From Osmia lignaria lignaria (taxonomy: Eukaryota > Arthropoda > Insecta > Hymenoptera > Megachilidae), in contig NC_135045.1 of NCBI RefSeq assembly GCF_051020975.1, positions 5,520,501 to 5,584,500 on the forward strand: a stretch of 64,000 nt of DNA, written 5' to 3'. Position 1 is the first letter of the stretch; every line of letters begins with the position of its first letter. Both the position numbers and the translations under genes were made by a program. Shown here in pieces: positions 21,900 through 33,014 of this stretch. The notes beneath the pieces are model-generated. The model searched no databases. It was not told where the DNA came from and was given only the letters and a program-made list of their open reading frames with translations.

Positions 21900-23400
21900 T
21901 AGAATACAATAATATATATTAATTAACATCTGTTAGAGATATCGGGGTCTCCAATTAAGAACTTTGAAACTGGAAATCTTTTTGTTCACTCGTAAAATAA
22001 TTTAGATAACATTTTCATGGAAACACAGATTTCTAGTTAAGCAATGAATATCATTAACACATTTTCTTCAAAATAGGTGAAGATCTTTTCAACTAGTATA
22101 AAATTTTTAATAAAGTAGGATATTGTACAAATGAATTGTATTGTTTTAAGTTATACTAGGTTTTAATTTGTATTTTGTTTAAAAAGGTACAAACGATATA
22201 TTATCCCATTATTGACACATTTCACGAATTATTGACTTTTTAAATATTACATCCTAATAGTTTTTACGTAGATAATGCAAAAATATTTTTTAAGCCAAAT
22301 ATGATGGTAGCAAATATTTTTTATAATTTAACGAAGATTGGAATGGCACATCGTGCCAATATCTATTTGGTTCCTGTCCGATTGGTATTGATTGGTAGCT
22401 TTTCAAGGGTCATTGGTATTGAAAATTGATATTGACTATCCGAGATTTCGATACCTTTCTGTACTTAGGTTACGTATTGTTTGAGTATCATCAGTATGTA
22501 TCGTATCAATCCCCTTACCTGTGGTGAAGCATCAATGATGGTATTCAACACTAGCACTCGACGTTCCATTTTGATTACCATTGTTTACATCTCACCATAC
22601 ACAGAGCTACTTATATATATATTTTGGTTTCTATTCTTTTGTATTACAGCATTGTTATGATATTTTAGTATTACTGCATATATTTTTATTTTGCATATTA
22701 CCACAGTGATATATCGTTAAATGACTATAATTTTATATTTCTATATTGCTTAATTTATAAAGGCTCATATTGTGATATTCTTAAATTCTGACCTAGCCAC
22801 ATTACTATACTTTGAGGTTGCTATATTACTGCAATATTATCATGTAATTGTATGGTAGGTTAGCTATACGATTAATGAGTATACTTAGCTATATACTATA
22901 TGTACTCTCGTGACTAACTGATTACATCAAGAAATAGAACACTTGCAGAAACCTTGAATTTGATGGAGAGAAAATAAATTCTATCAATATCTAAGCTATA
23001 AGTAGATTGCAAGAATTTATCCAAATTTATATATACATTTTTTAAGATACTCATTTTTATTTCCAGTTTTTACACATTTATTATACTGATCCTTTATATG
23101 TGACAGAGGATTTACATGTGTTTTGCATACTTTCATATGTAATAAATGCTAGCCATAAGTTTTATAAACAAAAACGTACAAAACATATATAATAAAAATG
23201 TCGACCATAAATTACACGCGATCGCATAACGAATGAGACAATTGTAATCGTACAATGCAGTTAAACTTGTCGCTGACAAAAAGATTGAAAAATGACCAAA
23301 ATTTCATTTAATGGGATAGATAGTTCGTCCGTCCTCTGGTCTTCGTTTCCAGGTAATTCGTATCGGAGAAATTCTCCGGCGAAACTGCCCGAACATGATG
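21900..23400. other. AT-rich stretch without a gene
   Basis: No gene or complete element recognised. Near 22350-22450 ATTGGTATTGA-type phrases recur, which is simple sequence. Confidence 0.5.
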
Positions 23401-23419
23401 CAGCAGTTGATGCAATAGT

Positions 23420-23770
23420 TTATTAAAAGTTGAAATTGGTTGATGTTCGCCTCGCTCGATTTTCCTTCGAAATAATTCCTACACCGCACGAACCGCCAAC
23501 CGATCGATCACCGGGCGACCAGGTAAACCCACAACTCATCCTGCAATTATTGTTCCCGATGCCAATAATATCGACACTGAGCGTCGACAACAGAGAACGA
23601 AAAAAGAAGCAGGGGGGGTTGCTCGAGAAAAATAGCGGAAGTTTTCAAGAAAGTTAGTCGCGGTAGATACGGGGACGTTCCTTAACGTGTCGACGTAGCT
23701 GGCACGAAGGAAAACCGATTACGCGTTTTATCAGGTTTCAAGGTGCACGCCAGGGAACCTCGTTTTGATC
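23420..23770. other. GC-richer segment, unassigned
   Basis: Short frames are open on both strands (23430-23657 plus, 23304-23489 minus). The composition is unlike the flanks, with no family match. It is a candidate conserved non-coding element or untranslated exon. Confidence 0.25.
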
Positions 23771-24329
23771 TATATCATCGCAAGCAAATTTGGCTATCGC
23801 TTATAACCTCGGCTCATTCAGCCTACTTTTGCATAATGCGATTTTTTCATTTTCTCCCACCGTGAAACGAGCTTTCATGTAAGAAGTTTTTTCGTATCAA
23901 TTAGAAGACAAACTTTAAATCATGATCTTGGCCAGTGTTATTAGATTAGATGATTTATTGCAATTGGGACGACTTTTCTTCTGAAATTAAGATGATTTTA
24001 TTTAAGAAATCGCAGCTTGCAAATTAGACGATTTCGAATGTTCTAGGCATCGATTTTTTTCTTATTCATTAATCTTTACCTTTGATAGCAGAGTTTGCAA
24101 AGTTTATGAAAGGTACTTTAGAACAGAATGATTTTTCGAAATTGGTCCAAACAACTTCAGTTTTTTCTTTTTAAGTTTAAAGAATTAGTTCGTTAAATGA
24201 CGTGATTTCTTCCAAATTACAAATAAAATACTGAAGGTTTTCTTTTTACTTTTTTATCTAAGTCTGCAATGAATATTAAAGAAAGTATCTTTCGTAGAGT
24301 TCTCGTATGACGAAAAGTTAATAGTTAAT

Positions 24330-24560
24330 TTTATGTATGAAAACTGCGTTTCTATTGTAAAACCAGGGGGTAGTAGGATAATGATATGGAGGTCTACGAG
24401 TTCGTCTGGTGCAGATTTTATTTTCATTGAAAATACCATGAGCAAATACGGTTACTTGATTATTTTAAAAAGGTGCAGGGAAATTAAATTTAGAACAAAG
24501 TTACTTTTTACAATACGATAATGATTCCAAATCTCTCAAGGTGAGTTTTGATGCCATTTT
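24330..24560 (+). pseudogene. Tc1-type transposase fragment
   Basis: The frame reads VSIVKPGGSRIMIWRSTSSS, then GADFIFIENTMSKYGYLIIL. After a +1 shift it continues FLQYDNDSKSLKVS. This follows the Tc1 core VKHGGGSxMVWGCxSxxGxGxLVFIxGxMDxxxYxxIL...FQQDNDPKHT. The Asp of QYDND corresponds to the second catalytic Asp. At least one frameshift is present, and neither the first catalytic motif nor the terminal region is clear. It is a dead remnant. The minus-strand frame at 24254-24445 is its shadow. Confidence 0.72.
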
Positions 24561-24898
24561 TTTCTTTCAAATTGCTATAAAACGCTCTAATTGCTAGTCA
24601 TTCTGTATTTCTTTTAATTAATTTAATACCTGAGTATGATCCATTCTTACAAAATTATGTTCAATTAAAAGCTTGTTTTTCTGAATAGTTAGCCAAATAT
24701 TAGTCCAAAACTGTTTAAAGGGGTAGCCAGTTTCTGTACACTATATAAGCTTAGCAAATTTGAAAGTTACTTATATAAGGAACGTATATGGTTTGGAATC
24801 GAATCGCGATGGCAATAAACGAAGTAGACGTTCCAGCTCGTTGTTATTTGTTTCTGGCGCACTCGTTTCTGATTGCGAATGGATAACGTGAAAGCCAG

Positions 24899-24985
24899 CT
24901 CCGAGTGAGCAATCCTAGAAACTAGTGGAGATTACTCCGTGACAATTAAACGGGGAAAAACTACGGCAATTAAAAGCGACCACTA
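24899..24985 (+). repeat. Short repeat, copy 1 of 2 (GACTCC.GACAATTAA family)
   Basis: AGAAACTAGTGGAGATTACT, then CCGTGACAATTAAACGGG and ACTACGGCAATTAA, matches 28297-28380 (AGAAACCAGCGGGAGGTGAC, CACGACAATTAAGCGGG, CTGTGATAATTAA). The CTCC...GAGT before it is shared too. The two copies lie in the same orientation 3.4 kb apart. The class is unknown. Confidence 0.65.
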
Positions 24986-25560
24986 CCGTATGTACAGTTG
25001 GTTACAAAAGTAATTGCCCATACGAATTGGAGGAGACATTTATTTTAACGTACGAATTCAAACTACCATAGATATAATAATCTAGCGGAGACAAAAAATC
25101 GATAAGAAATAGTTCGTTTTTACGGAGTTTGACCACTGCAACTAAATACAATTTTTAGTAATTTATTTCACCATTTTTGCTTCTTACAAAATTTTATCAG
25201 TTTGTTATTTTCCAATGAAGCAAACAGAATAGTAGAATAGATAACTTTGATTACATTCTGAACTAACTTGAAATCGATTCACGCTCGAGACAATCTACAC
25301 AGTTTAATATTGGCAAATAGAGAAGTTAGGCCAAACAATAGAAACACTTGTTATGTATACACGATTCCACTATTAACATGTTGAATTTTAGTGAAAGCAA
25401 TATAAATTAGTTTCATGTATAATGAAACAACAATTAAAAAATAAAAATACAAAAGAAAAGAACATCTCCGCTGTGACATACCGTGTACATGATTCTGTTC
25501 TATACGCAAACATTTATATTGAGACTAACTGAAAAATTAGGTGTCCGGGAGGTGAGAAAT

Positions 25561-25760
25561 TCGGCTAGTAGGAGACGGTTAGTAGGTAAGTAAGTAAATA
25601 GCCCTGGTAAGCTATTCACCTTCCTGTCCTCGCTGCTGGCGCAAGTAAGTATGTAATACTTGTCCAAGTTCTTTCCCGCTCGGTTTACACTGGGTTAGTA
25701 GCTGTCTTGCAGAAGTAACTAACCCCTTTAGTACGCCAATGTAAAGCCGGCATTACGCGG
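25561..25760 (-). repeat. Dispersed repeat, copy 2 of 2 (CTACTAACCCAGTGTAAAC family)
   Basis: This is the inverted copy of 15880-16070. On the minus strand it reads TGCAAGACAGCTACTAACCC and AGTGTAAACCGAGCGGGAAAG, ending near CTACTAACCGTCTCCTACTA. It also shares the outer GCC(G/A)G..TACATxxTGG segment, so homology spans most of 190 bases. Confidence 0.7.
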
Positions 25761-25764
25761 AAGG

Positions 25765-26460
25765 ACAGGAGGGTATCATTCTTCCGAGACCGAAGACGAA
25801 ACGGTGGGGAGGCTGCTTCCTCTACGATTCCCCTCAACCGAAGGAAGCCTACATTGCACGCGAATAGTACTTACATATGCACGTTTGTTACAATGTGGCG
25901 TTAGAAGCGAATGGTTATCGTTCGCAGTCGACGTAGAAGCAGAAGAATTCCGATGACACTCGGAGACACTTGAGTTACACTTGCTGCCGGTACGACAATG
26001 GCCACCATGCCGCGTTGCACGAATTCAATGACTGCGCGTTGCATTCTCACGTGCTACAGCCGGCAAACTACACACAGCCGTCTACGAAAGCCGTGTTTCC
26101 ACCTGCTACGGTAGTTTCATTAAATGGAATGCATATTTATGGAGTCACTGGTCGGCGAGTGGAGGTTGGTAAATTCGAGGGATACGGCCGGTGACTCGTG
26201 GAGAGTCGAAAAGGGTGAAAAAAAAAAAAAAGAGGGAAGGAAAGAGATTATGGCAGCACCGCCCTCAATGTGTCTGGCTGCACCGTCAGGCGTTACAAAT
26301 CTCAATGGCATGCTATGTACTCCGATTGCCAGCGCGTGCCTTTTGATTTCAAACTTTTCAACGAGCCAGGGCTCACAGGGATTTTTATCGGCTACCGAGG
26401 AGGGTAAAAGGGCCGCGTGTACACGTGCGAGTGTCACGCTTCAACGCTTGTCCTGATTAT
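25765..26460. other. GC island with overlapping open frames, unassigned
   Basis: The plus frames (25970-26194 from a TTG; 26124-26456, 110 codons) and a minus frame (26120-26437, 105 codons) overlap. Mutually overlapping frames on both strands are a mark of composition, not coding. A run of 13 A at about 26219-26231 interrupts it. No splice-framed exon could be argued. A conserved regulatory element or an untranslated exon is possible. Confidence 0.25.
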
Positions 26461-26774
26461 CGCTGTATTTTGTTCTCTTCTAATGGATGGATTCCTCCAG
26501 TTATCGTGATTACACGTTCATGTTAACGATATGAACTTGACGAGGAAAAATCGAAGCGTACAATGAATTAAAGCAGAGTAAACGAGCATCGGACCTGATC
26601 GTATAACATTTTTCAGCGACGATTTATTTGTAACAAAATACGTTTATACAATTTTGTACTTCTAAGATACAATATTTGATATATTGGAAATTGAAATTTT
26701 TCAGAACATAGCATGCTACAGAATTGTCTCGGAATTGTTATGACAGAAATGGTAATGCAAATGGAAACAGATAC

Positions 26775-27053
26775 CTAATCTATCCATTTGACATTTTTTT
26801 GTCTTCCTTCAATATTCTCTCGTATGACATTACCACGAATAAGACCACTGTTACGAAGACAACTCTGGCCTATACAGTCACAATGTACTTTCATAGGTAA
26901 AGCAATTTTTGAAAGACAACCATAATTAAAATGTTCCTCCTGTAGGTCATACTCGTACACAATGTTTGCTAATTCGGATTTTTGGAACTCCACCCGCTTA
27001 GATAAATGGCAGACATGGTCCCGAATCTCGGTCACGTAACTAGCAAATATCAC
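26775..27053 (-). other. Unrecognised 92-codon open frame
   Basis: The product starts MIFASYVTEIRDHVCHLSKR and has balanced composition with five cysteines, so it looks more protein-like than most frames here. I recognise no family. A relic of a mobile element or an isolated exon are both possible. Confidence 0.2.
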
Positions 27054-27099
27054 TATACATACTGTATTTAGGGGATTTTTTTCTGACTGAACATAGTAG

Positions 27100-28290
27100 A
27101 ATTTCTCGAAAAGAAACTGGAGTTATAAAAAAATTTGTTTGAAAAGATGGAAGAAATAAGTCATTTATTTTTATGTAATACTGTAAAATCTTGTAAATTT
27201 ACGAAATTAGGTTATTACACGTTACACACTTTCGGCTGTGTAAGCTCTACGTAACTGTGCCAGTAATGCAAGCGAGACTGTTCGTTAGGAAAATTCTCGT
27301 TTACACTTGCCAGTGTATTTAACTTGGCTTCTTCTTGATATTTCTTCACCGTGTCCTCCGTTGTTAACACCTTCAATGGCGACGACACATGATATGTGCC
27401 ATTGGCTGTTCTCTTCAGGATACATTCTTCTATCGCACTATGCGTCCTACTGTTACTGCGTTACGGAAAGTAGCACGTTTCATTTGCCTTACAAAAAAAC
27501 AGCACGTTTGTCTTCGTTATCGCAAGATACATCAGGTTTTGTTTTTCAATTTGGAAAGTAGCAAATACTTTGTGGCTTCTAAAGTTTTCTTTTTCTGTTA
27601 CACTTATTTATAAGTAAATAAATAAAATACAGGTTTACCGTAAGGACCGTACAATTACTTAAAATCATGACGCGGTTTATCGTTTCGATTGCGATCGTAT
27701 TTTGCTATAAGGTCCCTACTTCATTTGTGGTTTTTCTAATGCTACCTTCTTAGTTAGCTTAACAACACCACACAATTTTAAACCGATTTAATTCATTAGT
27801 TTTTATAAGGCTCCTATTTTTTAAATATAAACCTTAAACTTTAATTAACCTTATTAAAGCTACATAATTTAAATAATTAAAAATGATCAAAACACGTCAG
27901 GATTCTAAGACTTTTGAATGGCAGTGTACGTGCTGCGCTACTGCCATTTTTAATGTATTGACGAGCTGCAGTGTTCCAAATGAACATTTACAAGGTTTAT
28001 AGAGAGCTTCGAACTATTCACGTTAAATCAGTAGGTTACATTCCAGGAAGATAATCTAGATCGTCGCTGCTATAGTTAACTACTTTCTGTAGGTTTTACT
28101 AAGAAATCGTGGTATCCCGGTTACATACACTATTGCCTGATCGATGATTCAGCAATTTTCTGGTAAAAGTTCGCTAATCAGACATGTAACATGATCTGAA
28201 TGTTAAAATATTTCCTCTTTTAATGACCTATCCTTTAGTTCATTCGTCATCGATTACTGGAAATAAATTACTTCGAAACGAACTTTGGAC
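27100..28290. other. Non-coding stretch
   Basis: Frames at 27307-27613 are open in two plus-strand registers without any motif. Otherwise the stretch is AT-rich DNA with no gene recognised. Confidence 0.45.
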
Positions 28291-28296
28291 AAACTC

Positions 28297-28380
28297 CAAC
28301 CGAGTAATTCTATTATAGAAACCAGCGGGAGGTGACTCCACGACAATTAAGCGGGTAGAAACTGTGATAATTAAGCCAAA
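28297..28380 (+). repeat. Short repeat, copy 2 of 2 (GACTCC.GACAATTAA family)
   Basis: The partner copy is at 24899-24985 in the same orientation. Identity is highest around GACAATTAA and the flanking ACTG/ACGG...AATTAA. Confidence 0.65.
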
Positions 28381-28954
28381 ATCACTATATTTAGAGGAAA
28401 CTCGTTCCCCGCAACAGTAATGCTTGTTTAAACGATGTAGAATCCTCAGGATTGTTCGTGTTATCTACTATTCGTGATCAACGATCAAACTCATCTTCAA
28501 TTGAATCGAGGGAAACAAAATATTTTCGTTAGCTCTACTTCTATCTTTTTTCAAGCATTACAAAAGACAATCATTTAATAATAATTCGACGAACAATAAT
28601 TCACCCCTTCTGCTATGATTTTTTCGATAGTTGCATCAGTCAGAGCTAACTATTCATTGCTTGAATTTTAACGCAAATAAAGAAAATTGAAATATCATGC
28701 AACGATCCTTGGTTGAGCAAATTAGAATTAGAATTTAACTTAAAATTTAACCATACTAAAAGTGCCAGCCTTTGAAACATTTAAATTGCAAGTTACGTCA
28801 CGAGTGTGACTCGATATTATAGAGGAAAGGGTTAATTTGAAAACGTATCTTCAGTTATACAACCCCTAAACGATCTAATGCAAATTTAGTAAAATCTATT
28901 TGAATTCCTGCAATAGAGAATTGCATTAACCGAACAACATCATCGTTACATGAT

Positions 28955-29050
28955 TTTCCAGACAGAAATTTTAACCGTTCCTTGACAGAATTGTTACGGG
29001 AGATAGCAAGTAAATGTTCTACTCCAGTGTCTCTTGCAACAGGCGGTTGA
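28955..29050 (+). pseudogene. Mariner transposase fragment around the first catalytic Asp
   Basis: The translation reads FSRQKF, stop, PFLDRIVTGDSK, stop, MFYSSVSCNRRL. It aligns with the mariner block LLxRxxxxPFLDRIVTGDEKWxxYxN. The Asp of VTGD, the first catalytic residue, is retained, while two stops break the frame. The DNA is homologous to 49692-49785. No further domain is clearly visible, though ELLHINRSYY near 29125 may be more distal mariner sequence. Confidence 0.65.
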
Positions 29051-29587
29051 TAAACATTGAAGATATGGTGTCATGTGAGTGACGGCTTCCCAACTAGCTG
29101 ACTCAGATTTTAATGAGCTTTTGCATATTAATAGATCATATTACAACAGGTCTTCATACATATAGTTTTGGGCGTGGATGATCAATACCTTAAAACATAT
29201 TTACATATATTTTGCAAAGAAAACATCTGTTAACATCTTATAAATACATGATTAATTCATTAAAAATTATTGTATTCTAGTATCGTATGATTGTATACAC
29301 TCACGATCAAATCAGGCTTCCAGAATGAAAGTGGTAATAGTGGGCAAGTAGGAATTTTCAAAGTCGTAATTTTAACGATATTAATATTAAAAGTGATTTA
29401 AAAACAGTAATGTATATTTTAATGAATAAATATTACAAAATTTAGTTAAGAATTACAAAGTAAATATTAATTCAAATTTTCCCACGTAAACGTTTATACG
29501 CAAGTGGTGGGGGGTCACAGATTTACCTATATACAGGGAGATTCTCTCGCTGGTGTACTCAAAGGAAATGCCGCCACACCAGAATGA

Positions 29588-29779
29588 ATGGATCCAAGCC
29601 CTTTTCTGTCATCGGTATCTCGACGGGGGTGCATACTGCAGTTGTGTGCGAGAAAATGTTTGTAACAAGGAGGAAAGTCCCATTTAAACGTTTCCATCTC
29701 GTTACACACATTTTCACGTACACAGCTACAGTATGCACCCCCGTCGAGATATCGATGACAGAAAAGGGCTTGGGCCCAT
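29588..29779 (+). ncRNA. Long inverted repeat that would form an RNA hairpin (79-bp arms, 34-nt loop)
   Basis: The arms 29588-29666 and 29701-29779 are reverse complements at 71 of 79 positions. They surround a 34-base loop that can itself pair a little (GGAAA with TTTCC). If the plus strand is transcribed, four of the eight differences become G-U wobbles, so about 75 of 79 positions pair. Both arms contain TCTCGACGGGGGTGCATACT or its complement, GC-rich relative to the surroundings. A 69-codon frame across it is an effect of the repeat. It could be a foldback transposon, a hairpin-siRNA locus or an inverted duplicate of an exon. No promoter was identified, so transcription is not shown. Confidence 0.5.
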
Positions 29780-29932
29780 TGATAATGGTATAGGACCTCT
29801 ACCCATACATCACCATCTTTGGGATCGCCTACAAAGAAGGGCGAGAACCTGGGACATTACAATTTTATTCCTGGGAAAATCTGATTTTATCGCCAGCGTG
29901 TACTGATCATACTTGATAATAAAGTAGATTCA

Positions 29933-30125
29933 TTAAACCTCGGACGGCGGACCGTGGAGAGAGCTCCAATTTTAATTTAATTCCGTATTTCATATAATTT
30001 TCCATTCTCTAAATTTAAAAAATTATTTTTTCCAACATATGAAACTCTTTTGTTTAAAAATGATAGATTTAACTTCACTACGCTTTTTAGGATTAATTTA
30101 AATTATTCTCGCATTTTAAAACGAT
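29933..30125 (+). repeat. Copy B of TTAA/GGCGGACC repeat family
   Basis: It begins TTAAACCTCGGACGGCGGAC, then CGTGGAGAGAGCTCCAATTT. It shares its interior with the 14.17-kb copy (ATATGAAAC, then AATGATAGATTTAA). The right end is not distinct. Confidence 0.65.
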
Positions 30126-30129
30126 TCGA

Positions 30130-31785
30130 ACTGAGTCAGTAAAAAAAAAAACAGAAAAAAGAATTCTTAAAATCCCTTAGCGTTTCTTTATTTTTGTCCA
30201 TCCGCTTTGTATATTTCACGTTGCAATTAAAGATTTCATTTAACGCTGAGCACGAGCGATCAATGCAGAGATTGTGCCAGGTTAACGCCAAAAAACTTCT
30301 TTTTTACCAGTAATTCGAACTATACAGAGAAAATATGTTTTGTTTGAATACGCGCCTCGGGATTGCAGAGGCTCGCCGCTTTTTATTCTCTGTTCGTGCA
30401 TGCATTGATGCAAATGGCCTTCTGTAACTGGCATTGTTAATTCGTTTATATCCTATTTGCTCGGACGAGATTACTTTGACTCGGACCGGAAAACGCCTAA
30501 CGAAGCAATACGCGTGTTCATCGTACGATTCCTCCTACTTCCGCTTTCGCTCTGTGTGTCATCGTTTAAAACGATTTGTCGAATCGATTTCATTGACCAG
30601 TGAATTTCTTCCTATTAACGCGAACAGCTACACTTTCCAGCACTTTGTTACCGTAACATCTATGGACAGAAGAACAAATTTTGAAATGTAATAATTTACT
30701 TGAAGTATACGCGATTGTTTTGTACAAGAAAGAATAGAGAATATAATTTTTTTATTTTTTCGGTTTTAAATTTTTGCTTCGAAGTGTCACCAGTTTGTTA
30801 TTTCTCAATCAATTGGAAAAATTCTACGCGGGACGATAGACAGTCTAGATTTATTTAATATTCCATTGTTCAAACTTTGTCCCAGAAACTTTCTCACCAA
30901 AGATCACATACATCCTTTTTAACTATTAGTGCTGTTTCAAAAAAGAAAAAATTGTAAAAACTATTTACGTCAAACATATCTCTGTGTTTATTGGAAAATT
31001 TTGATCTATTATGTTAGTAATGTAGGGTAACAAATGGAAAGCTTGAAATCTGAAATTTATTAAATTAATTTTTTTTTTTAATGCTTAGAGTTTCAAGATG
31101 ACTTTTTTCACTATGACAGTAAGCGTGTTATCATCTTTGTCATATTATTTACCGTTTATTTACTATCAGTTGTAGTTAGTTAGGCAAAGTACTCAAACAT
31201 AGCACTCATACCTACGAAGCGCGTTCCTCTCGTTGAAGTACAGAGAATTAAGGTAATCTAGGATGATTCGACGGGAGTAGCTATCATATGTCAGGTAATA
31301 CGTATGCACCTGCTTTCTATGGAAGACTCATAAACTAGTCTAGTTTACAGACACTTCTGTGCACGAGTACGCGTTGAATGCAGTGCATGACTAATGCAAG
31401 TATGTAATTAAAACTTTCCTCGTAATTCCTAGTACGTAAAACTTCGCACAGCTAAAACATGAGAAAATTTAAACACGTTTATACATATCAGCGAACGCGG
31501 AATATTGTATTCGAGAGCCAGTCGAGTGGCAAATTATCTAAAAGGATTCCGGTTCTGATGCCTTTAATTTTATCCATACGTATCAATTCTATCGATTAAT
31601 TAATAAAAGCATATTTTGGAAGTGATTAAACTATCTGGAAGTCGTGTCCACAGAAAGTTGTTAAATATTTATATCAAAATTTATTAAATCTTAGCAGCTC
31701 AGTTTTTTAAAAATCCATCACTTTTGATATTTAAATTTATTTTCAAATTTCAAAATAGAAAACTTTACGTAAAAATTACATTATT
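30130..31785. other. Non-coding stretch with a small GC-richer patch
   Basis: The patch at 30340-30660 carries an 85-codon plus frame without recognisable motifs. The rest is AT-rich. No gene called. Confidence 0.4.
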
Positions 31786-31786
31786 C

Positions 31787-31830
31787 TTAATCACTTCGCT
31801 ACGGTTCCCTCTGCCGGAAACTGTACCCGC
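31787..31830 (+). repeat. TTAA...CTTCGCTACGG repeat end
   Basis: TTAATCACTTCGCTACGG resembles the starts at 45343 (TTAACCCTTTTGCTACGA) and 54502 (TTAACCCTTTCGCTACGG). Confidence 0.4.
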
Positions 31831-32059
31831 ACATTTTTATATTAAATCATCTAACTCAATTTCCGAGATTTTATTTGCAATGCGAAATTTTTAGCCATAC
31901 GAAAATTTCAATTGCATGTTCGCTATTTTAAAATGTAAACGCTGCGTTAATCGTCCTCAGGTAGAGAAAGGGTTAATGCACGTTCAGAACCGTAACCTTT
32001 AATAAAAACTAAGCCTGAAATACCTTTCTGTATATCACACATGGTCAGTCATTAATTGA

Positions 32060-32960
32060 GAGGATACGAAGAGTTTCGTGACTGGCTGTGTACACGGCGT
32101 TCGTAACGAAAGAATTAAAGCGTATCAGTACTATCGAAGCGTGTAACGCGTGTGTTATTAAATCCATCTTAGGTCGGCGTCATTAGCCCGAAAAGAGCTC
32201 GATTCTAAGAAGCGGGCAGAAATCGTTGAGTTAATATTGGCATCGGTGTGTTCGGCAGGTAAGAAAGGGACGGCGTCGTGTTGTATGCAATACGGACGTC
32301 ATGCAACGGTGCACACGCGAGCAGAAAACTCTCGTGCAACAACATACCAGCCACTTTACGCTCCTCTACGCGCCAACAACCACGTTTCTTTACGTTCGCC
32401 TGTCGAAGGTGTTGTTTAAAAAACCTCGGCTCTTCGTGTACGTGCAAGCGAACCGCTCGATAAAAATGATTACTTCGAACGTAAGATGTCTGAAAGAAAA
32501 AGGAAACAAGGGACGTACCTCGTGAAAATGTCAAATATCTATGATAAAAGAAATCGAAGAGTCCTTGAGTCTTTGCTCGATGATCTTAATTTTGATCCGC
32601 ACTGTACTCAACTTGACCCGGTACACGGTAGGCGAACGTGTAGTTAACCACACACTCTTCAACAACCAATTCGCATGAACTTTCATCGTTGTAGAAAGGG
32701 GGGTGAACTAGCGGGGCGAAGCAGGGCGGTTGTTTCGTCGCAAATCATAGGTGTTGCGACGAGCGGGCGCACGATCTGACCGACGATTTCTTTGTAAACT
32801 ACCGTTGTCGCCACGAAGACTCATTATGTTCGACCACGGCAATACAATATGCATGTTATATTTAGAATTCCGAACCCTCCTTTCAACCCCTGCCGCTATG
32901 AAGAAGGCTCGAGGATTCATGGAAGGACCGGTTAACGACGTGACCGTAACTTAGCGTGCC
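32060..32960. other. GC island, unassigned
   Basis: High CpG and GC with five or more short frames open simultaneously on both strands (for example 32205-32534 minus, 109 codons, and 32278-32525 plus). No protein family is recognised in any. A promoter, untranslated exon or conserved regulatory module is more likely than a coding exon. Confidence 0.3.
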
Positions 32961-32981
32961 TTGAAATTCTGATATTTTATA

Positions 32982-33010
32982 TTAACACCTTGATTGTCGC
33001 GCCGAAGCTG
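32982..33010 (+). repeat. TTAACACCTTGATTG, weak copy of the TTAACACGTT family
   Basis: Only the start is recognisable. Similar starts occur at 3258 (TTAACACGTTGATTAGCGC) and, inverted, at 52145-52160. Confidence 0.35.
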
Positions 33011-33014
33011 TTGA

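Noticed and set aside
26120..26456. Pair of 105- and 110-codon frames on opposite strands
   Set aside because: Nearly complete overlap of frames on both strands is a composition effect, and neither shows a recognisable motif.
30095..30130. tRNA gene suggested by a B-box-like AGTTCGAATC on the minus strand
   Set aside because: No A box or cloverleaf arms at the required spacing. No tRNA was found anywhere in the window by eye.
32205..32534. 109-codon minus frame and several plus frames
   Set aside because: Three plus frames are open at the same bases. No protein family and no codon pattern favour any of them.
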